Below, piece by piece: positions 34,186-47,013 of a stretch of DNA of 64,000 nt. The first letter of the stretch is position 1; each line of letters opens with the position of its first letter. Source of the stretch: Symsagittifera roscoffensis. Taxonomy: Eukaryota; Xenacoelomorpha; Acoela; Convolutidae. The position numbers and the translations under genes are program-made. A model generated the notes under the pieces. That model was not told the DNA's origin, ran no database searches, and was given only the letters and a program-made list of their open reading frames with translations. The stretch is from positions 41,169,430 through 41,233,429 of the forward strand of contig NC_087065.1 in NCBI RefSeq assembly GCF_963678635.1. Reading direction: 5' to 3'.

Positions 34186-34400
34186 ACTAAGCTTTCATTG
34201 CTGGTTGACTGCTTAGTAATCTATCCTAAGTTATAAATCTCACCAAAAATCATCAAGTTTCTTGACAAAAATTATCTTTGAAACAATAGTTTGAAAAGAG
34301 TATGACTTTGTATAATAGATAGTTAAATGAAAATGATTTAAGCAAATAATGAACAACTGTCTTTCGTTTCAATAGGGATGAAGTCAATACTTGGTGTTTT
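34186..34400 (-). repeat. outer direct repeat of decayed element D, left copy
   Basis: From actaagctttcattgctgg onward it matches 43,552-43,772 at roughly 80% by eye. These paired repeats bracket the retroelement fragments of D and could be what is left of its LTRs. Ends and target duplication are not recognisable. Confidence 0.4.
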
Positions 34401-35559
34401 CATTTAAACTAACACTTCATTTGCCCAAAGTCCGCGTCTAGATTGCTGATTGATATGTCCACCTATTGCTTTTTGGAGTATTGGGTTATCAGTTTGTTTA
34501 GATCCGCGTTGCTGCTTTTATTTTAGTTGAACTTATTAAAACTCTATGATCGTATCTTAATAAATTTGTTTAAAAAAGAAACAAAAGAAAGAAATAAAAC
34601 ATTTCCGGAAAATGTTAACTCGACTGAGCGAGTGGAAATGAGAGTAGAATAAAAACATTTGAAGATTTTAGTTAGGTCCGAGAATGCTTCAAAGTACCTT
34701 TGTCTAATTCTAATCTTCAGAGATTTTGTTTAATCGGATACCTGTTTCATCTTTCGGTCTTTGGAAAGTTTTCAGTAGTCTTTTCTCTGAATTTTTTTTA
34801 AACTGAAAAACCATATACTTTTAGTCTTTGATTTGCAGGTGTTATAATTCTTTGTCTCTTTATTAAGCTCCAAAAGGGCCAGCTGCTTATCGCGTTAAAG
34901 GTCTGCTTTTCAAGACAACATTTCAACCAGTCAGCTTGTATGGCGACTTATTTTTTCTTTGATATCCGACAAAATAGTATGTTTAACATGAATTAAATTT
35001 GAAAGATTGAAAAAATCGGACTAGTATTAGGGCTGACAAATTAAAAGTAGAAAGGAGTCCACTCTAATCTTAAGTAAACAACTAAAAGAAAAGTCTCTTG
35101 ATTGTTTAGTATTTGCATTACTGCAACTCATCCCCTTTTTTAGATAGAAAGTTGTTCGATACTTACTTTTACATTGGTATCAAATTATGTTTATGTATCT
35201 TGAAATATGGTTAAGTTAATTATTTGAAAAAACCATTATACTGTAGGGTGATATCAATTCGTTAAAACTTGAAGTGAACTAGTTTGAACCATTCTTTTCC
35301 TTTCAAATGATTTAAGAGCGTTTCCTCCATCCTTGTTGTCATTAATGTCATAGACGATTTGATCAATCGGGACTCGCTGCCATGATTTTGGTAGTTCTCA
35401 TTATCATCGAATCCAGGTAGCAATTGTGTTGCGAGTTGATAGATTGAGTTTCGCTTGTCAAAACTGCAGTGACAGTATGCTAGCTTCCTCTTGTCTTTAT
35501 TATGATTTTGGATATTTTAACTAAGAGTTGGCAGTTCAATCACCGGTTCACGCTCTTTT
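34401..35559. other. spacer inside element D region, nothing recognised
   Basis: AT-rich sequence with no shared repeat and no motif-bearing frame. Confidence 0.4.
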
Positions 35560-35654
35560 GTCAAATATTCTTACTTAGTTCTGTTTTCAGTTCATTACTG
35601 AAGATGATTATGTGGAAGTTTTGTTTCATACACAAAATAAATATGATTGATTTT

Positions 35655-35712
35655 TTAATCCTCCGGGAACCCAATATAAGTCTTCTTTGTGTTGCACGCA
35701 AACCCACCACGA
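35655..35712 (-). pseudogene. possible envelope-like scrap in element D, unit 1
   Basis: The minus strand reads GGFACNTKKTYIGFPED, similar in spacing and residues to GYCNPTTRRQATFVWFPED in the envelope-like gene of element A (near 7,040). It is followed at once by a stop. The sister copy at 39,262-39,318 keeps GGFACNTKKT but not the rest. The similarity is short, so the call is tentative. Confidence 0.3.
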
Positions 35713-36984
35713 TGAAATGTAGAGAAAAGCAATTAACTTCTCAGTTTCTTCTTGATTGTAACATAATGAACAAATCACTCAGCTTTGCACTTTTGGTTGG
35801 GATTTACTAGATGCAAGCATGAACGAATAGAAAATTGTAGTACTTGTAAGGCAGGAATAAGTAAATTTTATTTTTGATTTGACAACATTTTTAAAAAAGT
35901 GTTGATTCTAAAGTGACGATGTTTAGGGCTTAAATGCCTGCGTGTAGTGGATTCTCAAGTACCGATTTGATAATTTGGCCGAAAATTTAGTAGCGAATCA
36001 AAAAAGCCAACAACAACCTTTTGCGTTGGTTAAAAGAAAAAGGTACCATAAAATATAAAGGGCTGCATAAAACCACCAAAAAATGCTGACATAAATCGGC
36101 GGTGGGTCGATTCGAAAAACTTTTTTTGTTCATTTGATGTTACTGGACATTGATAAAATTGTGCTCAATTGATTGAGAAGGAAAGAGATGATGCTTCCCT
36201 TTTTGATGATTTTCTTCTTCTTGTTTGCATTTTGTATCTTCAAAACTTCAAAGCTAGTTATTAATGTTATTGTTTACTATATGGGTCCTAAGACAAATCT
36301 GATGGTGCTAATAAACTTCGCAGAATGAGTTTGATACAATTTTACAATGGCTAATTATTTCACCAAATGTTTCACTCTGTAAATTATCGTTAATGTAGGT
36401 AGGGTAATTTTACATTTCTTCATGTGTAGCACTGAATCTTCAGTGATAAATTCGCCTGAAAGTGAAACGATTATAGACTCGTAAAACTGTTTTTTTTTCA
36501 AGCAGCTGGCCTTTTGCAATTTTGTTGCAAGTATGTTGAATTCGATTATTTCCGATCCTTCAATCTTTATTTCATTTTGAGTATGGTCTAAAATTGTTGG
36601 CGTACTTGATTGTTTTTGATCTCGGTAAATAATTTATTCCGTAACTACGCATTTTTGGTTGTCATTCAGAACCCCCATTCATTGTAGTGTATTTTGTTTT
36701 GTATATATACATTTTGTTATACTAAAAAGTGTTTTTCTGTTTAAAAGTTTTCTCTTTTCTCTTTAGTCAGTTTTATGCTTTTTGCAATTGCTTGAACGAA
36801 ACAGAATAACAGAAGCACTCAAAAAATGCTTGATTAGTGACAACCAACAAAAAAATGAGAAACACTTGTTATGATTTTCCTGTGAAAAAAAAATTAATTA
36901 CACTGCTCAGTACACAAAAACTAGGCAAACTGCTCAAACCTTCAAGGGTTATAAAAGCTTAAATAAAAAAATTACAATTAAAAA

Positions 36985-37262
36985 TGATTTGCAGCAGGAA
37001 AAAATTCTATTTTGTATCTATAATTTCAAACGTTTGGCCTATTGGATCTTTGTTTATAATTACTTTTGATTCTCTGGAATTTTTCAGTACGATAGCTTTT
37101 AGTTTTCTTCATACTTACATATTTAACTATACGCCTAAATGCTTTTTGTTCCAAGGACTTACATTGTAACTGTTTATAACTGTCAAAGTTAATAAGCCAA
37201 CATGTTGCTCCAGTGTCTATTAAAAATTGGGTTTCCAGCCGTTATTTTTATAATTGTCTCCA
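36985..37262 (-). pseudogene. aspartic protease fragment of element D
   Basis: The minus strand encodes FLIDTGATCWLINF at about 37,190-37,240, the active-site DTGA motif of retroviral-type proteases with the usual hydrophobic residues before it. A degraded continuation (to about 36,985) has stops. It lies just 3' of the zinc knuckle, as expected for gag-pol. Confidence 0.6.
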
Positions 37263-37619
37263 ACGGTATGTTAGTATAAGTTAAAATACAATTGTGTGTT
37301 TGGTTCAGACGGAGACCGATCTAGTTTAAAATAACAAGTTCTCACTCATAATCGGTATACTCTCCTGGAATTCCATCATCACTATAGCTGTGGATCTTGT
37401 AAGGTGAATGATAATCGCTGTTTCGGTTGAAATATTTTTTACTTTTTGACCTGTCACGCGATTGAGAAACTTCATTGCAGCTCGACATGTGCTTGAACTC
37501 TTCTTTGGGGATTATATCATTGACACTATTGTCTACTCTTCACCTACAGCTATAGTTAAGAGATTTTCTGTTTGCAATCTCTCTTACTTGAAGTGATGCA
37601 TAGTTTTGCTCCTGTTGAT

Positions 37620-37832
37620 ATTTGAATTTAAAGCAATAAATTATCGTATGGAGTGACTTGCAACACCATTGGCAAAAGATTGGGTTTTTTTTGTTTTTGT
37701 ATAAATACTAAATTTTTTGGTTAATTTAGACTTTGCTGAGGAAAAATTTTTTTTTCTAATGATAGATTGTTTACTTTTTTGTTTTGTGTTTGGATATGGG
37801 TTGATATTGAAAAGCGATTGGAAGTGAAGCAA
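37620..37832 (-). pseudogene. gag zinc knuckle and basic N-flank of element D
   Basis: The minus strand at 37,633-37,674 encodes CQWCCKSLHTIIYC, an exact C-X2-C-X4-H-X4-C nucleocapsid knuckle. Upstream, frame 37,641-37,832 is Lys-rich. It would bind the element RNA. The protease fragment follows about 400 bases downstream. Confidence 0.55.
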
Positions 37833-40539
37833 TTGATCGTCCTTGCGGTATTTAAATTATATTATTTTGTATTTTTATTTGCTGAAGAACTGTGTCCATT
37901 TTTGGAGAAAACCGTCAAAAAAGAACGCATAACTCGTGTTTATTGTCATTAGGGTATTTTGATAGGATACTTAAATGATCCTTTTCAGTGTTATTGATAT
38001 AACATTTGATGATAGAGACTTTGCTTCCTAGTTTGAATTTTAAATTTATTGTGCTGGCGTCAATTTTTAAATGTGTTGACATTATTTTTTGACAGTGGTG
38101 ATTTTTTCCCTGAGCGAAGCTAATTTATTGAGTACTAGATTTTTGAACGCTTTCTAGTATTTGTTGATTATTATCAAAAGTTATTAGAAAAGAAAAAAAA
38201 ACTGCATTGTTTTTTCAAATTTGTCTTTGAATGTTTCAAATTTTGTGTACTGAAACCTTCAGTTAAAACTTGAAACTTTGTTTGGGTGAAAAATAATGAT
38301 CGCTTTTTTAAAATTAGTAAAAATTTTATACCTTTTGAGGTTATCACTGGCTAGTGCAATAATGATTCTTATTATCTATCTATATTTTACAAATTTTTGA
38401 CCTAGGACGCAAGATTTTTGTGTCTGAAACCAAAAAAGACAATTCTGATACGTTTTAACCTAAGGAACCAATTTTTAAAATTGGTTTGGTGGTTTTTAAC
38501 AATGTTAACTTTCTCTAAAGAAAAAGAGTTTTTGACGTTCAGAGATCTAATTTGAGACAAAAAAAAACAATTTTTGTATTCTGAACCTGAAACTAACAAA
38601 AATTGCCACTTAGGACCAGGTGTTTGGCTTATGGTATCCAAATTTGGGTTTTACATTTTCACTTTTTGCTCCTTCATCCAAATCCTTTTTTAAAAACTTC
38701 AATTTTTGACGGGAAATTATACAAATTTTAATTGAATTGTTTGATCTTGTAACTGAAACCTAGTTTGAAACCTAAATTTTTGGTTGTTGAAAATCAATTT
38801 TCTAGTGCTTAAGATATCATATTAAACCAATTTTGTCAATGTAAACTAGATGTGTTAGTGTTTAAGCTTTAGTTTTTTGTTGTGAAACCTAATATTTTTT
38901 GTATTGAAACAAAAATTTGGTGTTTGGTGCTTTGTGGTTAACGTTGAGGGTTGGCTTAAGTGCGTTATTTTATGGTTCATTCGTTGTATATTCAAAACAA
39001 GTGATAAAAACCAATGATTTATTTTAAAAAAACCAAATCTGTTCTTTCCTTTTTCGTTTTTGTTATTTCATGCCCATATTTTCAGTTATTAATAGCTTTA
39101 CTCATGAATGAATTAGGTTTAAGTTACTTTCAGGTAGGTGAAGGTAAATTGAGTTCAAGCTCTGTTGTCAATTATTTTTACTTAGTTCTGTTTTCAGTTC
39201 ATTGCTGAAGATGATTATGTGGAAATTTCGTTTCAACACAAATTAAATATGATTCATTTTTTTATCCTACTCAAATCAACATTAGTCTTCTTCGTGTTGC
39301 ACGCAAACCCACCACGATGAACTGTAAAGAAAAGAAATTAACTTCCCAGTTTCCTTTTTTTTGTGATATAATGAACAAATTACTCAGCTTTCCACTTTTG
39401 GTTGGGATTTACTAGATGCAAATATGAACGAATAGAAAATTGTAGTACTTGTAAGGCAGGATTAAGTAAATTTTGTTTTTGATTTGACAACATTTTGGAA
39501 AAAGTTTTGATTCTAAAAGTTTGATGATGTTTAGGGCTTAAATGCCTGCGTGTAGTGGACTCTCAAGTACCGATTTGGTAATTTGGCCGAAAATTTAGGA
39601 GCGAATCAAAAAAGCCAACAACAACCTTTTGCGTTGGTTAAAAGAAAAAGGTACCATAAAATATAAACGGCTGCATAAAACCACCAAAAAATGCTGACAT
39701 AAATCGGCGGTGGGTCGATTCGAAAAACTTTTTTTGTTCATTTGATGTTACTGGACATTGATAAAATTGTGCTCAATTGATTGAGAAGGAAAGAGATGAA
39801 GCTTCCCTTTTTGATGATTTTCTTCTTCTTGTTTGCATTTTGTATCTTCAAAACTTCAAAGCTAGTTATTAATGTTATTGTTTACTATATGGGTATTGTT
39901 TATTGTTGGTATTAATGTTATTGTTTACTAGACAAATCTGATGGTGCTAATAAACTTCGCAGAATGAGTTTGATACAATTTTACAATGGCTAATTCTTTC
40001 ACCAAATGTTTCACTCTGTAAATTATCGTTAATGTAGGTAGGGTAATTTTACATTTCTTCATGTGTAACACTGAATCTTCAGTGATAAATTCGCCTGAAA
40101 GTGAAATGATTATAGACTCGTAAAACTGTTTTATTTCAAGCTGCTGGCCTTTTGCAATTTTGTTGCAAGTATGTTGAATTCGATTATTTCCGATCCTTCA
40201 ATCTTGATTTCATTTTGAGGGTGGTCTGAAATTGTTGGCGTACTTGACTGTTTTCGATCTCGGTAAAAAATTTATTCCGTAACTACGCATTTTTGGTTGT
40301 CATACAGAACCGCCATTCATTGTAGTATATTTTGTTTTGTATATATACATTTTTTTTATACAAAAAATGTTTTACTGTTTAAAAATTTTCTCTTTGCTCT
40401 TTAGTCAGTTTTATGCTTTTTGCAATTGCTTGAACAGAACACAATAAGAGAAACACTCAAAAAATGCTTGATTAGTGACAACCAATATGGAATTGATGTG
40501 CCTTTTGTTTTAAGCCTGGCTGGCTTAGGCCTCGCACAA

Positions 40540-40989
40540 AGAATTCTATTTTTTTTTGTTGTTTTTTGATCATCAGTAAAATTTGAATGAAGCCATCTTC
40601 AATCTACTGTGGCGCTTAATCTATGTATGTAATTTTTGATAAATTCTTCAGGTTATCTTTTTATATTTTCTGCTTCTACTTGTCTTCTATACTTCTCCTT
40701 ATCGTCTGTGAATCTAATCTATAAACTGATCTCTTATATCGTTCCAAGGCAAACTTGCTGCTAATCCCTGATACCATTGAGCGGCTGGTCTTCCTAAAAT
40801 TGAAGCCAATAAAGCTGTTTGTCTGTTATCACATGCGTCCTGATCGTCCCCTACGCCTGCTGGTCTAGTGCCTAGGGAAAATGCTATCTTTTTCTCTAGT
40901 ATATTAAGGAAATCTATTGCATCTTCATTTGGATCTAGGTCGTTAACTTTTTTGAGAGATAAATCTAGATATGCTACTACATTCACCAT
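40540..40989 (-). pseudogene. gag capsid-like domain of element D
   Basis: The 91-residue frame at 40,714-40,989 starts MVNVVAYLDLSLKK and contains RQTALLASILGRPAAQWYQ and LPWNDIRDQFID, typical of retrotransposon gag capsid domains. After one stop the same frame continues with RFTDDKEKYRRQVEAE and EEFIKNYIHRLS down to about 40,560. The family differs from the A/C gag. The base composition is notably less AT-rich than the neighbours. Confidence 0.65.
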
Positions 40990-41078
40990 TTTGGTTTAAG
41001 TTCACTTAAATCTTGGCTAATAAAATACAAAGGTTTGGATGTATTGTGTACTGATAAATTATAATAATCAAAATAAGT

Positions 41079-41279
41079 TTATTTAAGTTTTCTGAGGTTC
41101 AATGAATGGAAATTTTTGTTGGATATATCAAAAATGCTATGAAGTCGGTTAAGCTTATTAGAAGAGAAGCTTTTTCTGGGGTATTGCTGCGGGAAAGAAT
41201 AGTAAGTTCGTGATTCCTTTTGTGTGGTTGTTGGACATAATTGTGACTTGATCCTTTTGGATGCTGGTAATATACCCAT
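41079..41279 (-). pseudogene. leader or gag-upstream ORF remnant of element D
   Basis: Frame of 66 residues starting MGILPASKRIKSQ, upstream of the gag capsid and present only in unit 2. It is probably part of the same element. No motif. Confidence 0.25.
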
Positions 41280-42860
41280 ATTTCTTGTGGAGTTTTTTTT
41301 ATTTTAGTTTCAAATTAAATGCTGTTGTTTCTAAATAATAAAAATTAGTCATAGAACTTTACATCATTTTGAAGACATCGGTATAAAGAATTTATCAAAT
41401 TACTATTTTATGGAAAATGAGTCTAATAAATATTAAGTTTTCTGGGTAATTTAGTCTTTGTTGAGGAAAAAATTTTATTTTCTAATGAAAGATTGTTTAA
41501 TTTTTTGTTTTGTGTTTGGATATGATTTGATATTGAAAAACAATTGGAAGTGAAGCAATTAATTGTTCTGGCGGTATATCAATTATATAATTTTTTGCAT
41601 TTTTATTTGCTAAAGAATTGTGTCCATTTTTGGAGAGTATCGTGAAAAAAGAACGCATAACTTGTGTTTATCGTCATTAGGGTGTTTTGATAGGATACTA
41701 TTATGATCCTTTTCCATGTTAGTGATTTAACATTTGATGATAGAGACTTTGCTCCCTAGTTGGAGTCTTAAATTTATTGTGCTGGCTTCAATTTTAAAAT
41801 GTGTTGACATTAATTTTTGACAGTGGTGATTTTTTTCCCTGAGCGAAAATAATTCCTCGATTAGTGTGTACTAGATTATTGAACGCTTTCTAGTATTTGT
41901 TGATTATTATCAAAAGTAATTAGAAATGAAAAAAGAAATTGTATTTTTTCAAAATTGGTTTTGAATGTTCCAAACTTTGTGTACTGAAACCTTTAGTTGA
42001 AACCTGAAACTTTGTTTGGTTGAAATTAATGATCACTTTTTTTATTATTGGCAATAAAATTTTATACCTTTTGACGTTATCACTGGCTAGTGCTTTAAGA
42101 AATCCTTTTATTTGTCTATGTTTCACAAATTTTTGACTTAGGACGCAAGATTTTTGTGTTTGAAACCGAAAAAGACAATTCTGATACGTTTCAACCTAAG
42201 GAACCAATTTTTAAAATTGGTTTGGTGGTTTTTAACAATGATAATTTTCTCTAAAGAAAAAGAATTTTCGACGTTCAGAGATCTAATTTGAGACAAAAAA
42301 AGCTGAAACCTGAAACTAACAAAAAATTGCCACTTAGGACCAGGTGTTTGGCTTATGGTATCCAAATTTGGGTTTTACTTTTTGAACTTTTGCTCTTTTA
42401 TCCAAATCCGTTTACAAAAACTTAAAATTTTGACGGGAATATATACGCGTTTTAACTGAATTGTTTGATCCTATAACTGAAACCTAGACTGAAACCTAAA
42501 TTTTTGGTTTTCTAAAATCAATTTTCAAGTGCTTAAGCTATCATATGAAACCGATTTTATCAATACAAACCGGGTGTGTTAGTGTTTAGGCTTTAGTTTT
42601 TTGCTGTGAAACCTTATATTTTTATATTGAAACAAAAGTTTGGTGTTTGGTGCTATGTGGTTAAGGTTTAAGTTTGGCTTAAGTGCGTTAATTTGTGGTT
42701 CACTCGTTGTATATCCAAAAGTTATAAAAAGCAATGATTTAGTAAAAAAAGAAACACCCAAATCCGTTCCTTCCTTTTTCGTTTCTGTTATTTCATGCCC
42801 TATTTTCATTTATTAATAGCTTTACTGATAAATGAACTAGGTTTAAGTTACGTTAACTTG

Positions 42861-43551
42861 GGTAAAGGTAAAATGAGTTTAAGGAAAACTGAGGATAAGC
42901 CTCGACAAATAAGGAAAGACTAGAGTAAATAGCAACAAACGTGAATGGTTAGATATATATGTGATGCAGAATTCAATTTTTCTAAAAAATTTAGGCTACA
43001 GATAGGTTGCATATAGGACCACTTAACCCCCTTGAAAAAAAATGAAGATACGTAATAAATTTTTGAGCACTTTTGATGAATAAGGATTTCGTCAAATATA
43101 GTGCTATTAATTGTAAACGGAAGTTTCGGCTTGCATTTACCGGATTACTGGATAAAAAAGGGTATATCCTACAAGCGGACTTAGGCAGAGAACGATTCTT
43201 TCAGAAATGTTACATCTTGTTATAATAACAGTTAATAGTTAAGTTCAAGAGCTAATGTCAGTTAGAAAGCCGTATAATATAACCTAGAGATGGAGAAAAA
43301 ATTGTGGGTGACTTCTACCGCAGGGGGTACGTTTCGCCTGAACCCTACTAGGAAAGCCTGCCAAGTAGAAGACAATTAACTTGTTTTTCTATCGAAAGAC
43401 ACCCATTGTCTCTAGCTTTTTGAGGTTGACAAATAATCTGACAAATTCTCACAGATTCTAATATTAATACCTTTTTGAAGTTAAAAGCTGTTTCGAGTTT
43501 GTTCGAAAAGGAAATTTCTTAAAGAGTAGTTCCCTACTGTAGTGCACCAGT
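42861..43551. other. spacer, nothing recognised
   Basis: Mixed AT-rich sequence after the D tandem repeat. No motif-bearing frame and no repeat found. Confidence 0.4.
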
Positions 43552-43772
43552 TTCACTAAGCTTCCATTGCTGGTTGGTTGCTTAGTTATATATCCTAAGT
43601 TATAAGTAACACCTAAGATCGTCAAGTTTTTTTTTTACAAAAGTTATACTAGAAACAATAGTTAGAAAAGAGCATGAATATATATAATGGATAGTTAAGT
43701 AAAACTGATTTAAACAATTAATTGACAACTGTTTTTAGTACCAATAGGGATGGGGTCAGTACCTAGTTTTTA
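43552..43772 (-). repeat. outer direct repeat of element D, right copy
   Basis: Starts actaagcttccattgctgg. Partner of 34,186-34,400, in the same orientation. Confidence 0.4.
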
Positions 43773-44159
43773 ATATTTGGAAGCAAAAGTTTGACACCCG
43801 TGTTACAATCATGATTGATACCAGCAAATGTTTATGACCGTTTAAGTCAGACCGAATCGAACAAGATCCAAAAAGTTTAATTGGCTGGTTTTTAATACTT
43901 TCTGACATCTCAATTATGCCTTAGAACAATAATTCAAAATTCTTGGATATAAATTTTGGAAAAATAATTATATTTTTTTTTGTCGGAAAATCATTGTTTT
44001 TGAGTATGAAAGTGACTAGGCGTCTAATTAGACATAAGCTTTGGGATTTTTTTTTCGAAATATTTAAATTGAGAATGCATGTCAGATATTTTTCAACGAG
44101 TTTATATAATACGCGCATTGATGTTTCATCGATTGTAACGGATTTTCAGTTATAACAAA

Positions 44160-44300
44160 ATTGATCAAAATAATCGATCAAAGATGCCAGTTTTAAATCC
44201 ATCTTTAAGGGATTTTAATCGATTTTTCTTTCGATGTAATCGATTTTTTTCTCAAAGTAACTAAATCCATCGAAATCACTTTTTCCCCAGTATAATCGAT
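44160..44300. repeat. TAATCGAT-type AT repeat cluster, left
   Basis: Several taatcga / atcgatt words in about 140 bases, the same words that fill the core of the fold-back element at 45.2-46.2 kb and 46,365-46,510. Confidence 0.5.
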
Positions 44301-44449
44301 GGTTTTCCGCAGAAAAATTATTTCGTTAGTTTTTCGCAGTTTTTCTGCAAAACTATGTCGACTCAAGGACATATTTCAACAATACTTTTTTAAATTAACA
44401 TGAATCAAAAACACAAAATCACGTTTTTTTCAAGCTATTTTTGTTCCAT

Positions 44450-44760
44450 TTCAACCCCCTCCCCAGCTTACTGTTGAGCAGTTTACCTCCCATCCCAGTT
44501 TGCAGTTTACTACCCCCCCTTTACCATTACCATTCAGCAGGGGGCTACTCAACGCAAACTCTACCATTTTAGCCCCCCTAATCGTTTAAAACCCCCACCA
44601 CTCACGGTTAGTAAATTGAGGGGGGGGGGGGGGGGGACTGGGAGGGGGTTAAAAGAGGTGGCGGAGCTTACGTTGAGTCATGCCCCCCGTTCAACCTTTG
44701 AAACCAGCCCCCTTATTTCAACGTAAGGGGGGGGGGGGTAAAGGGCGAATGGCGATAGAA
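44450..44760. repeat. C-rich then G-rich low-complexity block
   Basis: Runs of C with cagttta words (44,450-44,600) turn into G runs, including a 17-G run at about 44,620-44,636 and a 10-G run near 44,730. Related to the arms at 45,165-45,300 and 45,995-46,150. Confidence 0.6.
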
Positions 44761-45159
44761 AAAGTATGCGAATGGCAATTTGTGCCATGGCGTTGTTAAA
44801 AAGTCAATTGAATAAAATGTTAAACTGTCAAACTGAAAAAGTAGAGAAAGTTTAAAATTATGAAATATTATGTGAAAAATGGAAGTTTATGAAACGAATG
44901 TGATCTAATTTAATGCTTTTAAGGTCAAACTCATGGTATTAGAATTACTCATGTTGCTGCAGCTGCATCCATCATAGATGCTCTCTTAAGGAGTTTCAAG
45001 CTTTTGCTTACCACTGAAAACATTAAAAAAGTAAGATAATTTCCTTGCGTTTCAAACAGTTCACAAAGTCGAATCAAAAGGACAACCACTCTTTTTCACA
45101 TCAACCAATTCACAGCAGCTCCGCTTATGCAACATTTTCTCCGCACTGGTACAGTTTAT

Positions 45160-46155
45160 TCTTCCCCCATTTTTACCCCATCCACACTTTACCCCCTCCC
45201 AGTTTACATCCCTCCATTTCCTTTCCACCCCATCTCACCCAGATTGACTCTTCAGTTTACACAACCCCCTCCTCCCAGTAACTGCCCGCACTCATTAAAA
45301 ACAGAAAACAATCGATTATATTATAATTAAAATCGTACTCTTAGCAAAATATAATTAATTATAAGCGCCAATTTTAGATGTTTACATATTTATAATCCAT
45401 TATAATGATAACGTTTGTGGTAACATTTTAATAAATTATAATCAATTAAACTTGATTACAGTTTTTCCGAAAATCTCTCATAATCTCTTATAAGAGATTA
45501 TAATCCCTTTTTCTATCAAAATATTGTCTGACAAAAAATCAATTATAATGGATTATAATTCAGCTATTCTGCATGAAAACACTGTAAAAATCAAATTTAA
45601 CTTGAATTTAACCTACAGGGTGAAATGGGGGGGACCTTTTTTGGAGGCAGGGGGTCGAATCGCTGAGGACAACTTTTTGTAGTTCGGCAACTAACTGAAA
45701 AGCACATAAAACAAAACAAAAATGAAACAAAATGAAGCGATGAGTAATAATGGATGAGTTTGTTGAGTAATAATGGATTATAATCCATTATAATGGACTA
45801 TAATTCAATAAGAGAACAAAAAAATTTTCAAAAAATAATCTATTAAAATCGATTATAATCGATTACAATGATTTTAATTGTTTCGAAAATTAGTAACAAT
45901 ATAATCCATTTTAATCGATTATAATCAATTTTTTCGAAAATTATGGAGACTGACAATAAAAATCCACTATAATATATGATTTTCTCTTTTTTTTTTAGTG
46001 CGGGCGGTTTGATGTAAACTGGGGGAGGCGGTAAGTATGGGGGGAGGGTTTAAACGGGGGGAGGGGTGGGGATGTAAGCAAAAAGGTTTAAGCGGGTGAA
46101 GGTGGAGGGTGGGTGTAAATGTGGGGGTAGTGTATACTGAAGGGTTGACTAAGGG
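45160..46155. mobile_element. fold-back element with C-rich/G-rich arms and TAATCGATTATA core
   Basis: The left arm (about 45,160-45,300) is C-rich with cagttta words and ends actgcccgcact. The right arm (about 45,995-46,150) begins agtgcgggcggt and is G-rich with taaactgggg words, so the arms are inverted relatives of roughly 150 bases. The core (45,300-45,995) is packed with attataatc/gattataat words, themselves near-palindromic. There is no coding capacity. It is likely a non-autonomous fold-back DNA element. Confidence 0.5.
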
Positions 46156-47013
46156 AGGTAAATTGATTTAGGGAAAAAATAAAGAGAAACGAGAAATTAA
46201 CAATTTTTGAAAAAAATTGTGAAACAAAAAATTGAAAACACGAAAAGTATTTTTTTTTGCAGCCAAATCAAAACTCGTTTTATCTGTAACGTGTAACAAA
46301 CCAAAAGCAAATGTTATGCTTTGAATAAAGTGCACTTCGGAAAAATGTACAGAAAAAAAATGGATTATAATCCATTATATTTGATTATTATTGACGAAAA
46401 TGGATTTTTTTGGTTTGACAAAACTTATACCAAAATCCTCTCAAATTGGTTATTATCGATTATTTTTGAATTTTTTAGAGACTGATAATGAAATTATAAC
46501 GTAATCGATTATTCTCCATGAAACTCCAGTACCGCTATTCTTTAGTGGATACCATAGGGGTGGCGATTGTGAAGCAGATCGCTTACTCCTAAAAAGAACA
46601 AAAAAGGGAATAGGGTTGCAAAGGTAAAGTTTTTTTTGCAAAGTAAAAGGATGAAATATTTCGAAAGAAAACTTAGTTAATTTTCATTTTCTGTTAAGAA
46701 AAACCCCCTAAAATCAAGGTTTAAGGAAATTTCTGAAAAACTAGAATTAAGATAAAAGATAAATTTCAAGAGCCCTAATTTGTTTTTAAAGTATGGAGTT
46801 TAAAAATATATTGTTGGAAACACTTTTATTTTTGAAATGACTTCAGTTTACTTCTACTATAACTGGTTCATTTATCCATGCAATTTTTAGATTATTCATC
46901 AGATTTTTACCTCAACGTTGTATAGTTTACGATTCACAATAAATTGTTTTTTTTTTAATTGTTTTTTTCATGTGAAATGGTATAGTGAAGCATTCAAAAT
47001 TAAATAAGTCTCT
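46156..47013. other. AT-rich spacer, no gene seen
   Basis: Contains a further TAATCGATT cluster at 46,365-46,510 and long T runs near 46,950. The small frame at 46,453-46,641 has no motif. Confidence 0.4.

Larger units (their letters stand above)
35560..39175 (-). repeat. tandem duplication in element D, unit 1
   Basis: Shared landmarks with unit 2 include gttgcacgcaaacccacc (35,693 and 39,297), ttagggcttaaatgcctgcg (about 35,925 and 39,532) and cagtggtgattttttccctg (about 38,093 and 41,822). The offset is 3.60-3.74 kb. The central part, 36,841-37,715, is not shared with unit 2. Confidence 0.85.
39176..42860 (-). repeat. tandem duplication in element D, unit 2
   Basis: This pairs with 35,560-39,175. 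Its unshared centre, 40,487-41,440, holds the gag capsid remnant, where unit 1 holds zinc knuckle and protease. A short local repeat (attgtttactatatgggt type) lies near 39,875-39,930. Confidence 0.85.
34186..43772 (-). mobile_element. element D: old, tandemly duplicated LTR-retroelement remains
   Basis: Minus-strand fragments occur in the order gag capsid (about 40,540-40,989), zinc knuckle (37,633-37,674), DTGA protease (about 37,190-37,240) and a possible envelope scrap (35,655-35,712, repeated at 39,262-39,318), inside a bracket of paired outer repeats. A 3.6-3.7-kb tandem duplication (35,560-42,860) scrambled it, and each unit kept a different part of gag-pol. The gag type differs from that of A and C. 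Joining these pieces into one element is an inference. Confidence 0.45.
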
